A stretch of DNA of 64,000 nucleotides from Moorena sp. SIOASIH (GCF_010671925.1 NZ_JAAHIH010000004.1:1199234-1263233); one strand, 5' to 3'. Counted from the first letter of the stretch, positions 18,293 to 27,849 are shown. Numbers and translations are program-made. The notes: generated by a model from the letters alone, not told the origin.

Positions 18293-19462
18293 GACTTGCT
18301 TAACCAGGTCGGAACCAGGAAAAGTAGAGGCCAATTCTCCACAAGCGTTTTGATAAGTTCCGGTGTGCCCCACCGTACCTAAGGCTCTAGTTAGAATGTT
18401 TCTGGCGGCATTGTGGTCGCGGTCTAGCTGACACCCACATTTGCAGACGTGGGTTCGAGTTGACAACGACTTCTTAACAACTTCCCCGCAGTTAGAGCAA
18501 TTTTGGCTTGTGTAGGCAGGATTTACAGCAACAGTTATCCTACCAAACTTTTGACCAAAATGTTCTAGCCATTCCCGGAATTGGTACCAACCTGCATCAT
18601 TAATAGACTTGGCCAGACAGTGGTTTTTAACTAAGTTCTTAACTCTCAAGTATTCATAGGCTACCAAGTCGTTAGACCGGATTACGCAACGTGCTAGTCT
18701 CTTAGCATGTTCACTACGCTGCCTACTTATCTTAAGATGATGTCTGCCTAGTTTATTAATGGCTTTTCTACGGTTGGATGAGCCTTTATTTTTCCGAGAA
18801 ACTCTACGTTGATAAAATCTAGCGCGTTTTTCGCCTTTTTTGTAAAATCTAGGATTAGGTTCGGAATAGCCATCAGAGTCTGTGTAAAACTCCTTTAAGC
18901 CAACGTCCAAGCCAACAGTAAACCCAGTTGCTTCTAGCTGTTCCGAGTTGTCTATCTTAACACAGAACTGAACGTAATAGCCATCAGCTCTCTGGACAAT
19001 GCGAACTCGTTTGATTAGTTTTTGGTCGAAACGCCACAAGTCCCAGGTACCTTTGAGTTTGACCTTGCCAATACCTTTGTTGTCTGTGAACTTAATGGAC
19101 TTCTTGTCCGGAGACAGTTTCCATCCAGACTGCTTATATTCAACCGACGTAGAATACTTTTTGAAACGGGGGTAACCTTTCTTGCCTGGGACTTTATTCT
19201 TGCAGTTATCAAAAAAGCGTTTAATCGCTCGTTCTACGTTTTCGACTGAGGCTTGACAAGCATGGCTGTTTAAATCTTTGACAAATTTGAATTCGTCTCT
19301 TAATTGGGTGTTGTAGCGATAAAGTTCTTTCTTTCCGACTCCCCGATTGTCCATCCAGTAGCGCAAAACCTTATTACGGACAAACCTTGCCGTCCGAATT
19401 GCTTCATTTATCGCCACTTTTTGAGGCTCTTTGATAACAGCTTTGAACTCCATTACCAACAC
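18260..19462 (-). CDS. tnpB: TnpB, RNA-guided endonuclease of an IS200/IS605-family element
   Basis: A 400-residue TnpB with an N-terminal HTH-like/wedge region and a RuvC nuclease. Catalytic residues are visible: GLDVGLKEFYTD (Asp), VAYEYLRVKNL (Glu) and CQLDRDHNAARNIL (Asp). The zinc ribbon is CSNCG...CKCGC. The length is normal and no frame break is seen, so the protein may be active. No tnpA lies beside it, as in IS1341-type elements, so transposition would need TnpA in trans. Start: the ATG at 19462 opens the normal TnpB N-terminus. An ATG three codons in (EFKAV) is also possible and lies closer to the homologous start. Confidence 0.93.
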   Translation of the reverse strand: MLVMEFKAVIKEPQKVAINEAIRTARFVRNKVLRYWMDNRGVGKKELYRYNTQLRDEFKFVKDLNSHACQASVENVERAIKRFFDNCKNKVPGKKGYPRFKKYSTSVEYKQSGWKLSPDKKSIKFTDNKGIGKVKLKGTWDLWRFDQKLIKRVRIVQRADGYYVQFCVKIDNSEQLEATGFTVGLDVGLKEFYTDSDGYSEPNPRFYKKGEKRARFYQRRVSRKNKGSSNRRKAINKLGRHHLKISRQRSEHAKRLARCVIRSNDLVAYEYLRVKNLVKNHCLAKSINDAGWYQFREWLEHFGQKFGRITVAVNPAYTSQNCSNCGEVVKKSLSTRTHVCKCGCQLDRDHNAARNILTRALGTVGHTGTYQNACGELASTFPGSDLVKQVNSLKQESPSF

Positions 19463-19568
19463 CTTGAAATCACCTCCTTGGTCTGCTTGCTTTACTTACT
19501 ATTGTAGTCGATATCTCAGAGATAAAGTTCCAAGGACAGTTAGGGAATAAATTCCTCAAAGTTACCGT

Positions 19569-19645
19569 AAGGAGAGTGGAGCCTTTATGGTCGGCAGGCT
19601 ATGCAAAAAAGGGTTAAGACTCGTGGAATAAGGCTCCACTCTCCT
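19569..19645. repeat. Inverted repeat with GGAGAGTGGAGCC arms
   Basis: The left arm AGGAGAGTGGAGCC with CTTTAT (19570-19588) and the right arm ATAAGGCTCCACTCTCCT (19628-19645) are complementary except for one extra T, around a loop of about 40 bp. It lies upstream of tnpB. It could be an element edge, a MITE or a stable RNA hairpin. Confidence 0.6.
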
Positions 19646-19713
19646 AAGGTTTCGTCTTAAAGGGCTAACCCCATGGATAGAATCCAGGGGCTTGCGCCCT
19701 TAGATCTTTCGGT

Positions 19714-19816
19714 CAGCTATAGTCATTTCAATTTAGATTGAGACAACTCTTTATTGCTATGAAAGGGTTTCAGCCGAAAAAGTTTTCCATTGTTATTTGA
19801 AATGACTATATAAGCT
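19714..19816. repeat. MITE-like element with TATAGTCATTTCAA terminal inverted repeats
   Basis: The left terminus AGCTATAGTCATTTCAA (19716-19732) and the right terminus TTGAAATGACTATA, followed by TAAGCT (19797-19816), are inverted copies. About 65 bp lies between them, with no coding potential. Size and layout fit a MITE. The rest of the 19463-20115 gap shows nothing I can name, apart from a triple TCAACCATAAACCG-like direct repeat near 19978-20010. Confidence 0.6.
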
Positions 19817-20115
19817 AAGCAAAATACTGCCAATAGTTTGCGATGCACCCCTATTAAGTATTAAGTTCCGGGTTTTTAACCCTTTTTCCTGAAGCTTTCC
19901 ACCGATCTGGTTTTTGACCGTAGATGGGCAAGGAGTTCTCCTCAAGAGAGACTCAGATCAGGGTTGATGATTTACGGTCAACCATAAACCGTCAACCATA
20001 AACCGTCAAGACAACCCGATCACTTAACCGATCTAAGTTAACAAAGAGACAAGTTAATGATTCCAGTTAGATCCTGAGTAGTTCCTGCAAGCATTTTGCT
20101 GAATCAGTTAACTAA

Positions 20116-21585
20116 TCAGTTAGCTAAATATCGCTCAACGACATTAACTAACTCTGATGTCCAGTGGTGAGCAAGTTGAGAATTGGCAGCTTCGACCATC
20201 ACCCGGATCACGGGTTCAGTACCAGAAGCACGAACCAGAATTCGACCTTGGTCTCCCATGGCTGCTTCCCCTTTTGCGATCGCATTCGTGATCGCCTCAC
20301 ACTCTTGCCATCCACGTCGGCGTTCTCGGTCTTCTACCCTGACATTACGCAGCAGTTGGGGGTAAGTCTGGAAACTTTGGTCTACTAACTGCCCTAAGGT
20401 CATCCCAGATTCACGCACCAAAGAAGCTATATGTAAAGCAGTTAACATGCCATCCCCAGTCATACCATAATGGTGACAGATGATATGTCCCGATTGTTCA
20501 CCCCCTAGCATAGCTCCAGTTTGGAGCATTTTAGCTTGGACATGCTGATCTCCGACCGCTGTCCGTAGGAATTTACCCCCCAACTGCTTCCAGGCTCGTT
20601 CAAATCCTAAATTTGCCATTACCGTTGCGACCATTAGGTCTTCTGGTAGCTTTTGGGCAGCACGTAAGGTTTGACCCCAAAAATAGAGGATGTAATCTCC
20701 ATTGATCTCCCGACCGTGGGCATCTACTGCCATCAATCGGTCTGCATCACCATCAAAAGCAAACCCAAGATCTGCTTGGTATTCTTTTACCGCAGCTTTG
20801 AGGGGTTCGAGGTGAGTAGAGCCACAATTGACATTAATGCGATCGCCATCTGCCTGGTCATGCAAGCAAATCACTTGTGCCCCCAACTGCTCAAACACTT
20901 GTCCTGACAGTCGCACTGCTGCCCCCCAAGCCAAATCCAGCACAATCTTCATGCCTTGTAAATTCGTCACTCCTTTCAGAGGACGGTGAAGTGCTGCGGC
21001 ATAATCGGTGACCAACCCTGGGCGATAGTGATACTGCCCTTGGGTTTTACTCACTGCCTGACCAATAAAACCCCTCAATCCAGCTTCTATATGCTTTTGC
21101 AGCTCCTGAGATAGCTTAGTGCCTTTCCCGCTAAAAAACTTAATCCCATTGTCTTCTGGAGGATTATGACTAGCAGAAATCATCACACCCCCTATGGCAC
21201 TTGTGGCACTGCACAGGTAGGCAACACCAGGAGTGGGACATAATCCCAGGTGCCACACCTCTAGACCTGCTGTAGTCAACCCCTTCGCTAAGGCTGTTGC
21301 CAACATATCACTAGAGTTGCGCGAATCCTGCCCCAAAATCACCGGTTCTGGTACAGCTGAGTATTCCTGTAACACAAGACCAGCCCAGAAACCCACTTGT
21401 AAAGCCAAATCTTCACTGAGCAATGTTCCTGCTCGTCCCCGAATGCCATCGGTACCGAATAATGGGGTTGTGGGTAGAGTTAGGGGTTGCCAAGGTAACC
21501 TGACATTGGGGCAGTTCATTGGCTGATTCTTGGATGAGAACTCAGAACTATCCAATCCCTGGATACGGACAGGGGATGTAACCAT
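20116..21585 (-). CDS. glmM: Phosphoglucosamine mutase
   Basis: Interconverts glucosamine-6-phosphate and glucosamine-1-phosphate, a cytosolic step toward UDP-GlcNAc for peptidoglycan. The 489-residue protein shows FGTDGIRG (residues 43-50), the phosphoserine loop MISASHNPPEDNG (about 135-147), the magnesium site FDGDADR and the C-terminal phosphate-binding RASGTEPVIRVMVE. The first 35 residues precede the conserved core. The ATG at 21585 has GAGG about 11 bases upstream, and an ATG at residue 23 is an alternative. It is a single-gene unit, with repeats on both sides. Confidence 0.95.
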   Translation of the reverse strand: MVTSPVRIQGLDSSEFSSKNQPMNCPNVRLPWQPLTLPTTPLFGTDGIRGRAGTLLSEDLALQVGFWAGLVLQEYSAVPEPVILGQDSRNSSDMLATALAKGLTTAGLEVWHLGLCPTPGVAYLCSATSAIGGVMISASHNPPEDNGIKFFSGKGTKLSQELQKHIEAGLRGFIGQAVSKTQGQYHYRPGLVTDYAAALHRPLKGVTNLQGMKIVLDLAWGAAVRLSGQVFEQLGAQVICLHDQADGDRINVNCGSTHLEPLKAAVKEYQADLGFAFDGDADRLMAVDAHGREINGDYILYFWGQTLRAAQKLPEDLMVATVMANLGFERAWKQLGGKFLRTAVGDQHVQAKMLQTGAMLGGEQSGHIICHHYGMTGDGMLTALHIASLVRESGMTLGQLVDQSFQTYPQLLRNVRVEDRERRRGWQECEAITNAIAKGEAAMGDQGRILVRASGTEPVIRVMVEAANSQLAHHWTSELVNVVERYLAN

Positions 21586-21703
21586 AATTTCAATTTCCTC
21601 ACATTACACACTCACTGTGGAGAATAACACTTTATTTTGCTTTGGTAGATATTCATCAATACATCCAACCCATAGTTGTGATCCCATACATGCTTGTGAT
21701 CAG

Positions 21704-21900
21704 ATTATGATCCAAGTACATTCAGATTATGATCCAAGTACATTTAGCCCTGTGAGCGCTTTGGCAAGACTTTATCAAAGATTTACTCAAACATTGACTA
21801 ACTAGATCAAAGTACATTTAGCCCTGTTAGGCTTCTGGCAAGACTTTATCAAAATTGACTAACTAGATCCAAATACACTTAGCTCCCAAGGGTCTTCGGG
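21704..21900. repeat. Degenerate direct repeats upstream of glmM
   Basis: TTATGATCCAAGTACATT is doubled near 21706-21744. A longer unit, GATCAAAGTACATTTAGCCC through GACTAACTA, starts at 21731, 21805 and 21866 with spacings of 74 and 61 bp and growing divergence. No ORF is seen in the 21586-21968 gap. Confidence 0.6.
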
Positions 21901-21968
21901 CAAAACTTTACCAAAATTTACGTTCCTCCCTTGGAACTTAGCAGCCACCACCTGGCAACGATACTGAA

Positions 21969-22268
21969 TTAAACACCAGCATTCTCCAACAACTTTTCCA
22001 TAGTTTCCAAACTCAGTCCTTGCTCAAGATAACGAGGAGACTGTGGATTATAGGGAGCAGCCACTCGATCTATGCTAATGATCTTTGCCTGTGGTGGTAA
22101 GACCGCTACATCTGGGTCAAAGGATGTCGGACGCATTAAAGAACTAGAAAAACCTTTAAAAATAGCAATTTGATCCTGTTCACCAGCTATCTGTGCGGTA
22201 ACGATCAATACCTCTTTTGGGCGTTTGATGGTGTATTGTTCTAGACGCCTACCAATGGAATCCATCAT
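21969..22268 (-). CDS. Conserved small cyanobacterial protein of unknown function
   Basis: 99 residues, soluble, no signal peptide, no cysteines. An N-terminal segment (RPKEVLIVTAQIAGEQDQIAIFKG) looks like two beta strands, then comes a proline-rich middle (VAVLPPQAKII) and a C-terminal helix (LSLETMEKLLENAGV). It is compact, with codon use like its neighbours, and I believe it is a real cyanobacteria-wide family, though I cannot name it with certainty. The start has a second ATG directly after the first. Confidence 0.65.
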   Translation of the reverse strand: MMDSIGRRLEQYTIKRPKEVLIVTAQIAGEQDQIAIFKGFSSSLMRPTSFDPDVAVLPPQAKIISIDRVAAPYNPQSPRYLEQGLSLETMEKLLENAGV

Positions 22269-22478
22269 CTATTAGTTTTCAGTTGTGAGTTTGTAGTTGT
22301 GGCGTTGCCTATTGGCAGGATACAATAATAGATTTAGTTTTATCGTACTGGTGGTGACCATAAAATCTGATCTAGCGCTTTGCCTGTAGGTTAAGTAGAA
22401 TTCCGAATCCGTTAATCAACTTTACTTTGCGGTGCGACCAGTGGCGAATTTAATTCTTAATGGGGAAAGCGCACCGGG

Positions 22479-22605
22479 GTAAGTATTCAGCTATCAGCCT
22501 ATGGGCTACAGGAACAGCTTATGCGCTATGGGCACCCTACGGGAAAAGCTTTTGAATAAAATAACCTGACGGCTGACCGCTGACCCCTGACTGCTGAATG
22601 CTTAC
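22479..22605. repeat. Compact member of the GTAAGNATTCAGC repeat family
   Basis: This is the cleanest copy: left end GTAAGTATTCAGC (22479-22491), TATCAGC heptads, a core with AAGCTTTTGAATAAAATAA, then CTGACGG/CTGACCG heptads, and right end GCTGAATGCTTAC (22593-22605). The ends are inverted repeats with one mismatch. Total length is 127 bp. Confidence 0.75.
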
Positions 22606-22618
22606 CTCCTTTGAACCA

Positions 22619-22651
22619 AGACTCCCCCGGCATAAGCGCCGTGGGGAGTCT
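22619..22651 (-). terminator. Strong hairpin downstream of the DUF3177-like gene
   Basis: The arms AGACTCCCCCGGC and GCCGTGGGGAGTCT form a GC-rich stem with a 6-base loop, 46 bases past the stop of the minus-strand gene. No T-run follows, so its role as an intrinsic terminator is only likely; it may equally be a repeat end. Confidence 0.45.
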
Positions 22652-22697
22652 CAAATAAGATGCTACTGCCCTACAAAATCCAAAGCCATAACCCATT

Positions 22698-23291
22698 TCA
22701 TGGTTCAATAGCTGATCGTCCTTGTTTGCCGAGACGAAACAGAACGAAATAGCTTAAGTAAAGGACATAGAAGAATAATCCCACCATTCCCATAAAACCC
22801 AAAAATCCAGGGGTATAACCAGCATGGAAATACTGTTTGAATAACAAAGGCGGCTCCCTCAACACCTGACAAAATCCAGATGTGATTGCTCCTGGGACAA
22901 AGGCACAACGTAGAAATGGAATGCTGGCGATTGTCCCCAGAGTACAGTAAATAGTCATTGCCCAACGCCAAGATGTCAGTGCTAGCTTCAAGGGAGTAGC
23001 TGGTCTATCATCAATCTCCTCATTCAAGTCAATCCAAAACCACAGGGAGATCGGGATTAGAATACGGGAGCTCAAAGCAGACACATAAGCAATCGGCCAA
23101 CCTACAATCAACAGGTAAACTGTAATCGCTAGGAGACTGGAAACACGCCAATAGATAATCAACAGGCGTACCATAGCATCTGCTTTCTGGAAAAATGCCC
23201 AAATTAGCAGCATTAAGGGGATAAATACTGTGAACAAAACTGCCAAACGGTAGTCCATCCAAACCAGTAATTGAATAATTTCATCTTGCAT
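22698..23291 (-). CDS. DUF3177-like cyanobacterial membrane protein
   Basis: A 197-residue integral membrane protein with about five hydrophobic helices (residues roughly 14-35, 42-65, 70-85, 107-125 and 163-188). Charged loops such as DLNEEIDDRPATPLK lie between helices 3 and 4. The size and the pattern fit the cyanobacterial family known as DUF3177; no biochemical role is known to me. It lies about 185 bp beyond the CP12 gene on the same strand. Confidence 0.65.
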   Translation of the reverse strand: MQDEIIQLLVWMDYRLAVLFTVFIPLMLLIWAFFQKADAMVRLLIIYWRVSSLLAITVYLLIVGWPIAYVSALSSRILIPISLWFWIDLNEEIDDRPATPLKLALTSWRWAMTIYCTLGTIASIPFLRCAFVPGAITSGFCQVLREPPLLFKQYFHAGYTPGFLGFMGMVGLFFYVLYLSYFVLFRLGKQGRSAIEP

Positions 23292-23476
23292 TGCTTGTTG
23301 CCGAAATGACCTTGATCTATGTTATTGCACCAATGCCCATACTGGAAATCTAGAAACAAAGCCAAGGAAAGCATCAGGCCAGTAACGCCACCAAAAAGGG
23401 TAGCAGGAGCAAATCCTAATCGGGGATTTACTCCTGCTACCCTTATCCAGAGTATTTGGCAGAACAATACTAGAGT

Positions 23477-23701
23477 CTAGTCTTCATATACCCGGCACTC
23501 AGCTGCTTCAGGATTATCATCACAGTACTGCTCAAGGGAGGTTTTGGGCTCGGCATTTTGCCGCTGATGGGAAGCCTCTGCTTGTAGTTCTTCTACGTTA
23601 TCCCAAGCTACTGCGCATTCTGCTGAAGACGCCCCCTCAGCATCACAAACCGCTCTAGCTTGTTCACGCTCTTTGTCTATTTTCTCTTGTAATTCGCTCA
23701 T
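23477..23701 (-). CDS. cp12: CP12, Calvin-cycle redox regulator
   Basis: A 74-residue, largely disordered protein that in oxidised (dark) conditions bridges GAPDH and phosphoribulokinase and switches off the Calvin cycle. The core AWDNVEELQAEASHQR is intact. The N-terminal cysteine pair (C19 and C29) and the C-terminal pair in YCDDNPEAAECRVYED are all present, so this is the four-cysteine form. The ATG at 23701 opens the standard length. Confidence 0.96.
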   Translation of the reverse strand: MSELQEKIDKEREQARAVCDAEGASSAECAVAWDNVEELQAEASHQRQNAEPKTSLEQYCDDNPEAAECRVYED

Positions 23702-24278
23702 CTGTCTTTCGCTTTTATAACTTGATGATGTCTATTTTTATTTTGCTTATAGGATTGGTAGTAGTCTCCAACCGCCCTTAGCAAAATAGTCAAAGATAGG
23801 AGGCTTAATAACTAGTAATTTCGTTTAAAATACGACCTAGTTGCTCAGGTTTTGTGCAACTCCTATCACGGGTAAGGTTTGCCGGACTTTGTCCCGCTTC
23901 CGGGAACGGCAATGTTGTAAAGGCTGGTTGGGCTAGCAGCACATGTTTCCCTCATCTTAACTACTAGGGACAGGGCTACGAACTGGCGGTCATTCGTAGG
24001 TGTCGTGACCATTACAACGAGCGGACTAATGTCCATTACCTGCATCTTAGCTAGGAAATCCCGGATTAACCAGAAATTACCAGGGAATTAACTAAGAGCG
24101 CTACAATTAGCTAGTTTAATTAGCTACTTTAATTTCTTAGGTTAAAGCAAAAGACCTGCTTTAACACAAATTTGTTCTTTATTTTTTAAGGTTTTCCCAA
24201 TTTTACCTTACGCCCTAGTAGCTTACACCACTTCTAGAACTCTTGACACATTCCCCTTTTACTCGACCGATCTTGACT
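23702..24278. other. Intergenic region upstream of cp12, nothing identified
   Basis: It includes the cp12 promoter region. No ORF above a few dozen codons and no recognised RNA gene. A GC-richer stretch at about 23850-24010 (GGACTTTGTCCCGCTTCC and CGAACTGGCGGTCATTCG) could fold, but matches nothing I know. Confidence 0.4.
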
Positions 24279-24367
24279 AGGACTTACGCAAATCCCTCAA
24301 TTTAACGCTACCTGTAGGGTGGACAAGGTTTTGCCCACCCTACCCATGGAGTCTGTGCGTAAGTCCT
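24279..24367. repeat. MITE-like element with AGGACTTACGCA termini
   Basis: AGGACTTACGCA (24279-24290) and TGCGTAAGTCCT (24356-24367) are perfect 12-bp inverted repeats. Nested inside is a second palindrome, GTAGGGTGGACA facing TTGCCCACCCTAC (24314-24343). The whole unit is 89 bp. Confidence 0.7.
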
Positions 24368-24543
24368 GTTGACATAGCTAGCTTAGTAGTGTGGTTGGGG
24401 TGGAATTTACCTTTAGCCCTTACGCTTCTTGCCATGGCTGGCTTGACGAAGGACTTCTAGTTAGAGGAAGTGCGAATTTAAGGGATCCTGTCTGATTTAT
24501 CCCACTATATTAGGAATTGTTACCCTTAAAATGCAGTAGAGCG

Positions 24544-24593
24544 GATGGCTAATATATAATTAACTATTAATAATTGATTATATATTAGCCATC
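24544..24593. repeat. Perfect 17-bp AT-rich inverted repeat
   Basis: GATGGCTAATATATAAT (24544-24560) is repeated inverted at 24577-24593 around a 16-base loop. It lies 224 bases upstream of the FIST gene. It is too AT-rich for a standard terminator, and an operator or mobile-element end is possible. Confidence 0.65.
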
Positions 24594-24816
24594 GTATTTG
24601 AACAAAAACAGTTTATAACCCAGCTATCCTTAGCTTTTTGATAACTACTAACTTATATTAACATATGTTAAATTTAATGTACCACAACAAATCCTCTGCT
24701 CAGTATCAGGTAGGGCTTAGTGGAAGTCTGTGGTAGTTCACCGTTATTATAAAACCTTAAGGAGTGGCCAATCCCCTCAATAGCCAATGGTATCGGGAGT
24801 GAATTAGGTAGAATAG

Positions 24817-26085
24817 ATGGCTAATGTGATCAAGTGGGCAAATGCTCTATCAACCCGTGCATCATTAGAAGCGGCAGTGGCCGAAGTGGCAGACTGCCTT
24901 GAGAAGTCTTTGCCTTTAAAAGCAGATTTGGGTCTGGTGTTCATCTCATCTGCCTATGCCAGTGAGTATCCTCGCCTCATACCCCTGCTCCAGGAACGAT
25001 TGTCTTTACCCGTGCTGATTGGTTGTGGTGGGAGTGGCATCATTGGGATGAACACCAATGGGTTACCTGTGGAAGTTGAGGGAGGACCAGCCCTAAGCCT
25101 CAGCCTAGCCTGTTTGCCTGATGTTAGTGTCCAGAGCTTTCATATCTCTGGAGATGCCTTGCCAGATTTGGATAGTCCTCCTGATGCTTGGGTGGACTTG
25201 ATTGGCATTTCCCCCCAAGAGCAACCCCAGTTTATTTTATTCTCTGACCCCCTTTCATCTAAAATCAGTGATTTGCTCCAAGGGTTGGATTATGCTTATC
25301 CAGGGTCGGTCAAAGTAGGAGGAGTGGCTAGTGCTAGCTCTATGGTGGCTAAGAATGGCTTGTTTTGCCTGAAAGACCAGACCCAAGTGGCAAAGTCTCT
25401 TTACCATGAAGGAACTGTGGGGGTTGCTCTAAGCGGCAATATTCTATTAGAAACCATTGTTGCTCAAGGCTGTCGTCCTATCGGTCAAACCTATCAGGTG
25501 ACTAAAGCAGACCAGAATATCCTGCTGGAATTGACAGCCCTTGACCAAGGCAATATCACCAGCGGTGAGCCAGGATCCCATCCCCCATTAATGGTGTTGC
25601 GGGAGTTAATCCAAAGTATGGATGAGGCAGACCGTAAGCTGGCACAACATTCACTGTTTGTGGGATTTGCCCGAGATGAGTTTAAACAACAGCTGGCTCA
25701 GGGAGACTTTCTGATCCGCAATCTGTTAGGTGTGGATCCGAGGATTGGTGCGATCGCTATTGCTGATCGGATTCGACCTGGTCAACGTATTCAGTTCCAC
25801 CTCAGAGATGCTCAGACTTCAGAGGAAGACTTGGCACTTCTTCTTGAGCACTATCAAAAGCAAACTAACACCACTCAAGCTGCTGGTGCTTTGATGTTTT
25901 CCTGTCTGGGTCGAGGAGAAGGGCTTTACGGTAAACCCAATTTTGATTCCCAACTATTCCACCGTTACATCAAGGATATTCAGCTGGCGGGCTTCTTCTG
26001 TAACGGGGAAATTGGGCCAGTAGGCAGTAGTACGTTTTTGCACGGCTTCACCTCAGTTTTTGGGATTTTCCGTGCTAAAGAGTAA
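24817..26085 (+). CDS. FIST-domain sensor protein
   Basis: A 422-residue soluble protein with the FIST N domain (about residues 35-230; LIGCGGSGIIG near the start and VKVGGVASAS in the middle) and FIST C domain (about 230-405; ending LAGFFCNGEIGPVGSSTFLHGFTSVFGIF). FIST domains are predicted to bind small ligands such as amino acids and often feed signal-transduction proteins; here the gene stands alone. The ATG at 24817 opens the conserved domain. The TAA stop is the first three bases of a TAAGAAT heptad array. Confidence 0.9.
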   Translation: MANVIKWANALSTRASLEAAVAEVADCLEKSLPLKADLGLVFISSAYASEYPRLIPLLQERLSLPVLIGCGGSGIIGMNTNGLPVEVEGGPALSLSLACLPDVSVQSFHISGDALPDLDSPPDAWVDLIGISPQEQPQFILFSDPLSSKISDLLQGLDYAYPGSVKVGGVASASSMVAKNGLFCLKDQTQVAKSLYHEGTVGVALSGNILLETIVAQGCRPIGQTYQVTKADQNILLELTALDQGNITSGEPGSHPPLMVLRELIQSMDEADRKLAQHSLFVGFARDEFKQQLAQGDFLIRNLLGVDPRIGAIAIADRIRPGQRIQFHLRDAQTSEEDLALLLEHYQKQTNTTQAAGALMFSCLGRGEGLYGKPNFDSQLFHRYIKDIQLAGFFCNGEIGPVGSSTFLHGFTSVFGIFRAKE

Positions 26086-26467
26086 GAATGAAGAATGAAG
26101 AATTAAGAATGAAGAATTAAGAATGAAGAATTAAGAATGAAGAATGAAGAATTAAGAATGAAGAATTAAGAATTAAGAATGAAGAATTAAGAATTAAGAA
26201 TTAAGAATGAAAAATAAACTAATTCTAAATTCTACATTCTAAATTCTAATTTCTAATTTCTAAATTAGAAATTAGAACTAAATTCTAATTTCTAAATTCT
26301 AAATTCTAAATTCTAAATTCTAAATTCTAATTTCTAATTTCTAAATTCTAATTTCTAATTTCTAATTTCTAATTTCTAATTTCTAATTTCTAATTTCTAA
26401 ATTCTAATTTCTAAATTCTAATTTCTAATTTCTAATTTCTAATTTCTAATTTCTAATTTCTAATTTC
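26083..26467. repeat. Heptad array pair between convergent FIST and hisD genes
   Basis: TAAGAAT/GAAGAAT heptads run from the FIST stop codon to about 26215. After a short junction, complementary AATTCTA and AATTTCT heptads run to 26467. Homogeneous TAATTTC runs occur near 26350-26467, suggesting recent expansion. Confidence 0.9.
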
Positions 26468-26523
26468 TGGGGAATCAGTAACTACCTGACTAATGACAGA
26501 GCCTTAACTAGATTATTTTTGTA

Positions 26524-27849
26524 TTATTGTTCTACTCCCTTTGACCCCCCAGCATCAAGCTGAGTTCGTAAGCGCACAGAGTCAGCGTGAGATGGTAGAC
26601 CTTCTGCTTCAGCAAGAGTCTCGATAGCACCAGCCACTTTATGGAGGGCTCGGTCTGAATACTGAATCAAACTGGAGTGCTTCATAAAGGTTTCCACACC
26701 TAGGGCAGAAGCATAACGAGCAGCACCTGAAGTTGGTAGGGTGTGATTGGGTCCAGCTAAGTAATCACCTACTGCTTCAGGGGTTGAGTTACCCAAGAAA
26801 ATTGCCCCAGCGTGGTGGATATAGTCTAGTAAGTCCCAAGGTTGGGTAATTTCTAGTTCTAAGTGTTCTGGAGCAAACTCATCAGACAGTTGTGCTGCCA
26901 CTTCTAAAGAATCAACAACAACGATTAGACCATAGTGAGCGATCGCTTTTTCTGTCAACAGGCGTCGTGGATGGTCTTTTAGTTGCTGCTGCACTTGCAC
27001 CTGCACTTGTTTGGCTAATTGAGCATCAGTGGTCAGGAGAATTGCTGCTGCCATTGGGTCATGTTCTGCCTGAGCCAATAGATCGACAGCCACATGAACT
27101 GGATTAGCTTCCTGATCCGCAATAATTAATACCTCAGAAGGACCAGCCAGGGAGTCAATCCCTACAATACCGTAAACCAGTTTCTTGGCCAGGGTTACGT
27201 AAATGTTCCCCGGACCGCTAATCACATCCACGTTGGGAATGGTTTCGGTTCCAAAGGCTAAGGCTGCAATTGCTTGGGCACCACCTACCCGGTAAATCTC
27301 ATGAATACCGGCTTCCTGAGCAGCCACAAGCACAGCCGGATTAATGCTTTGATCAGGTCTTGGTGGAGTAACCATTACAATTTGGTTAACCTGAGCTACC
27401 TTGGCTGGAATAGCATTCATTAACACAGTACTGGGATAGGACGCCCTACCTCCAGGAACATATAGTCCAGCCTTATCTACAGGAGTGTAGCGCTTGCCTA
27501 AAACCACATCATCTTCACCAAATTGCACCCAGGATTTGGGAACTCGTTGTCGATGAAATGCCTCGATTTGTCTGGCGGCTAATTGAATCGCATCCAGTAA
27601 TTCCTTGGAGACCTGTTGGTAAGCCGCATCTAGTTCCGAACCGCTGATTCGCAGTTGTTCTCGACTCAATCTCAGCTGATCAAATTCCTCAGTGTAGTGC
27701 AGGAGCGCTACGTCTCCTTTACGCTTCACTGCCTGTAAAACTTCCCTTACAGTTGCCTCTTTGTTCAGCATTTGGTCAGAAGCCGTGCGATCGCGGATAC
27801 GTCGCAGTTCAGTTTGTGCCTCAGCCTGCTCAGTTATGATTCGCAGCAT
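26524..27849 (-). CDS. hisD: Histidinol dehydrogenase
   Basis: Catalyses the last two steps of histidine synthesis, L-histidinol to histidine, with NAD and zinc. The 441-residue protein has the family signature region GPSEVLIIAD...LLAQAEHDP and the catalytic/zinc segments EFAPEHLE, GPNHTLPTSGAARYAS and SHADSVRLR. Length is normal. It diverges from rpsT across a 257-bp region, an arrangement I believe is common in cyanobacteria. Confidence 0.96.
   Translation of the reverse strand: MLRIITEQAEAQTELRRIRDRTASDQMLNKEATVREVLQAVKRKGDVALLHYTEEFDQLRLSREQLRISGSELDAAYQQVSKELLDAIQLAARQIEAFHRQRVPKSWVQFGEDDVVLGKRYTPVDKAGLYVPGGRASYPSTVLMNAIPAKVAQVNQIVMVTPPRPDQSINPAVLVAAQEAGIHEIYRVGGAQAIAALAFGTETIPNVDVISGPGNIYVTLAKKLVYGIVGIDSLAGPSEVLIIADQEANPVHVAVDLLAQAEHDPMAAAILLTTDAQLAKQVQVQVQQQLKDHPRRLLTEKAIAHYGLIVVVDSLEVAAQLSDEFAPEHLELEITQPWDLLDYIHHAGAIFLGNSTPEAVGDYLAGPNHTLPTSGAARYASALGVETFMKHSSLIQYSDRALHKVAGAIETLAEAEGLPSHADSVRLRTQLDAGGSKGVEQ

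Noticed and set aside
23850..24010. Possible structured RNA gene upstream of cp12
   Set aside because: Some GC-rich complementary stretches exist, but no match to a known RNA class and no promoter or terminator could be assigned.
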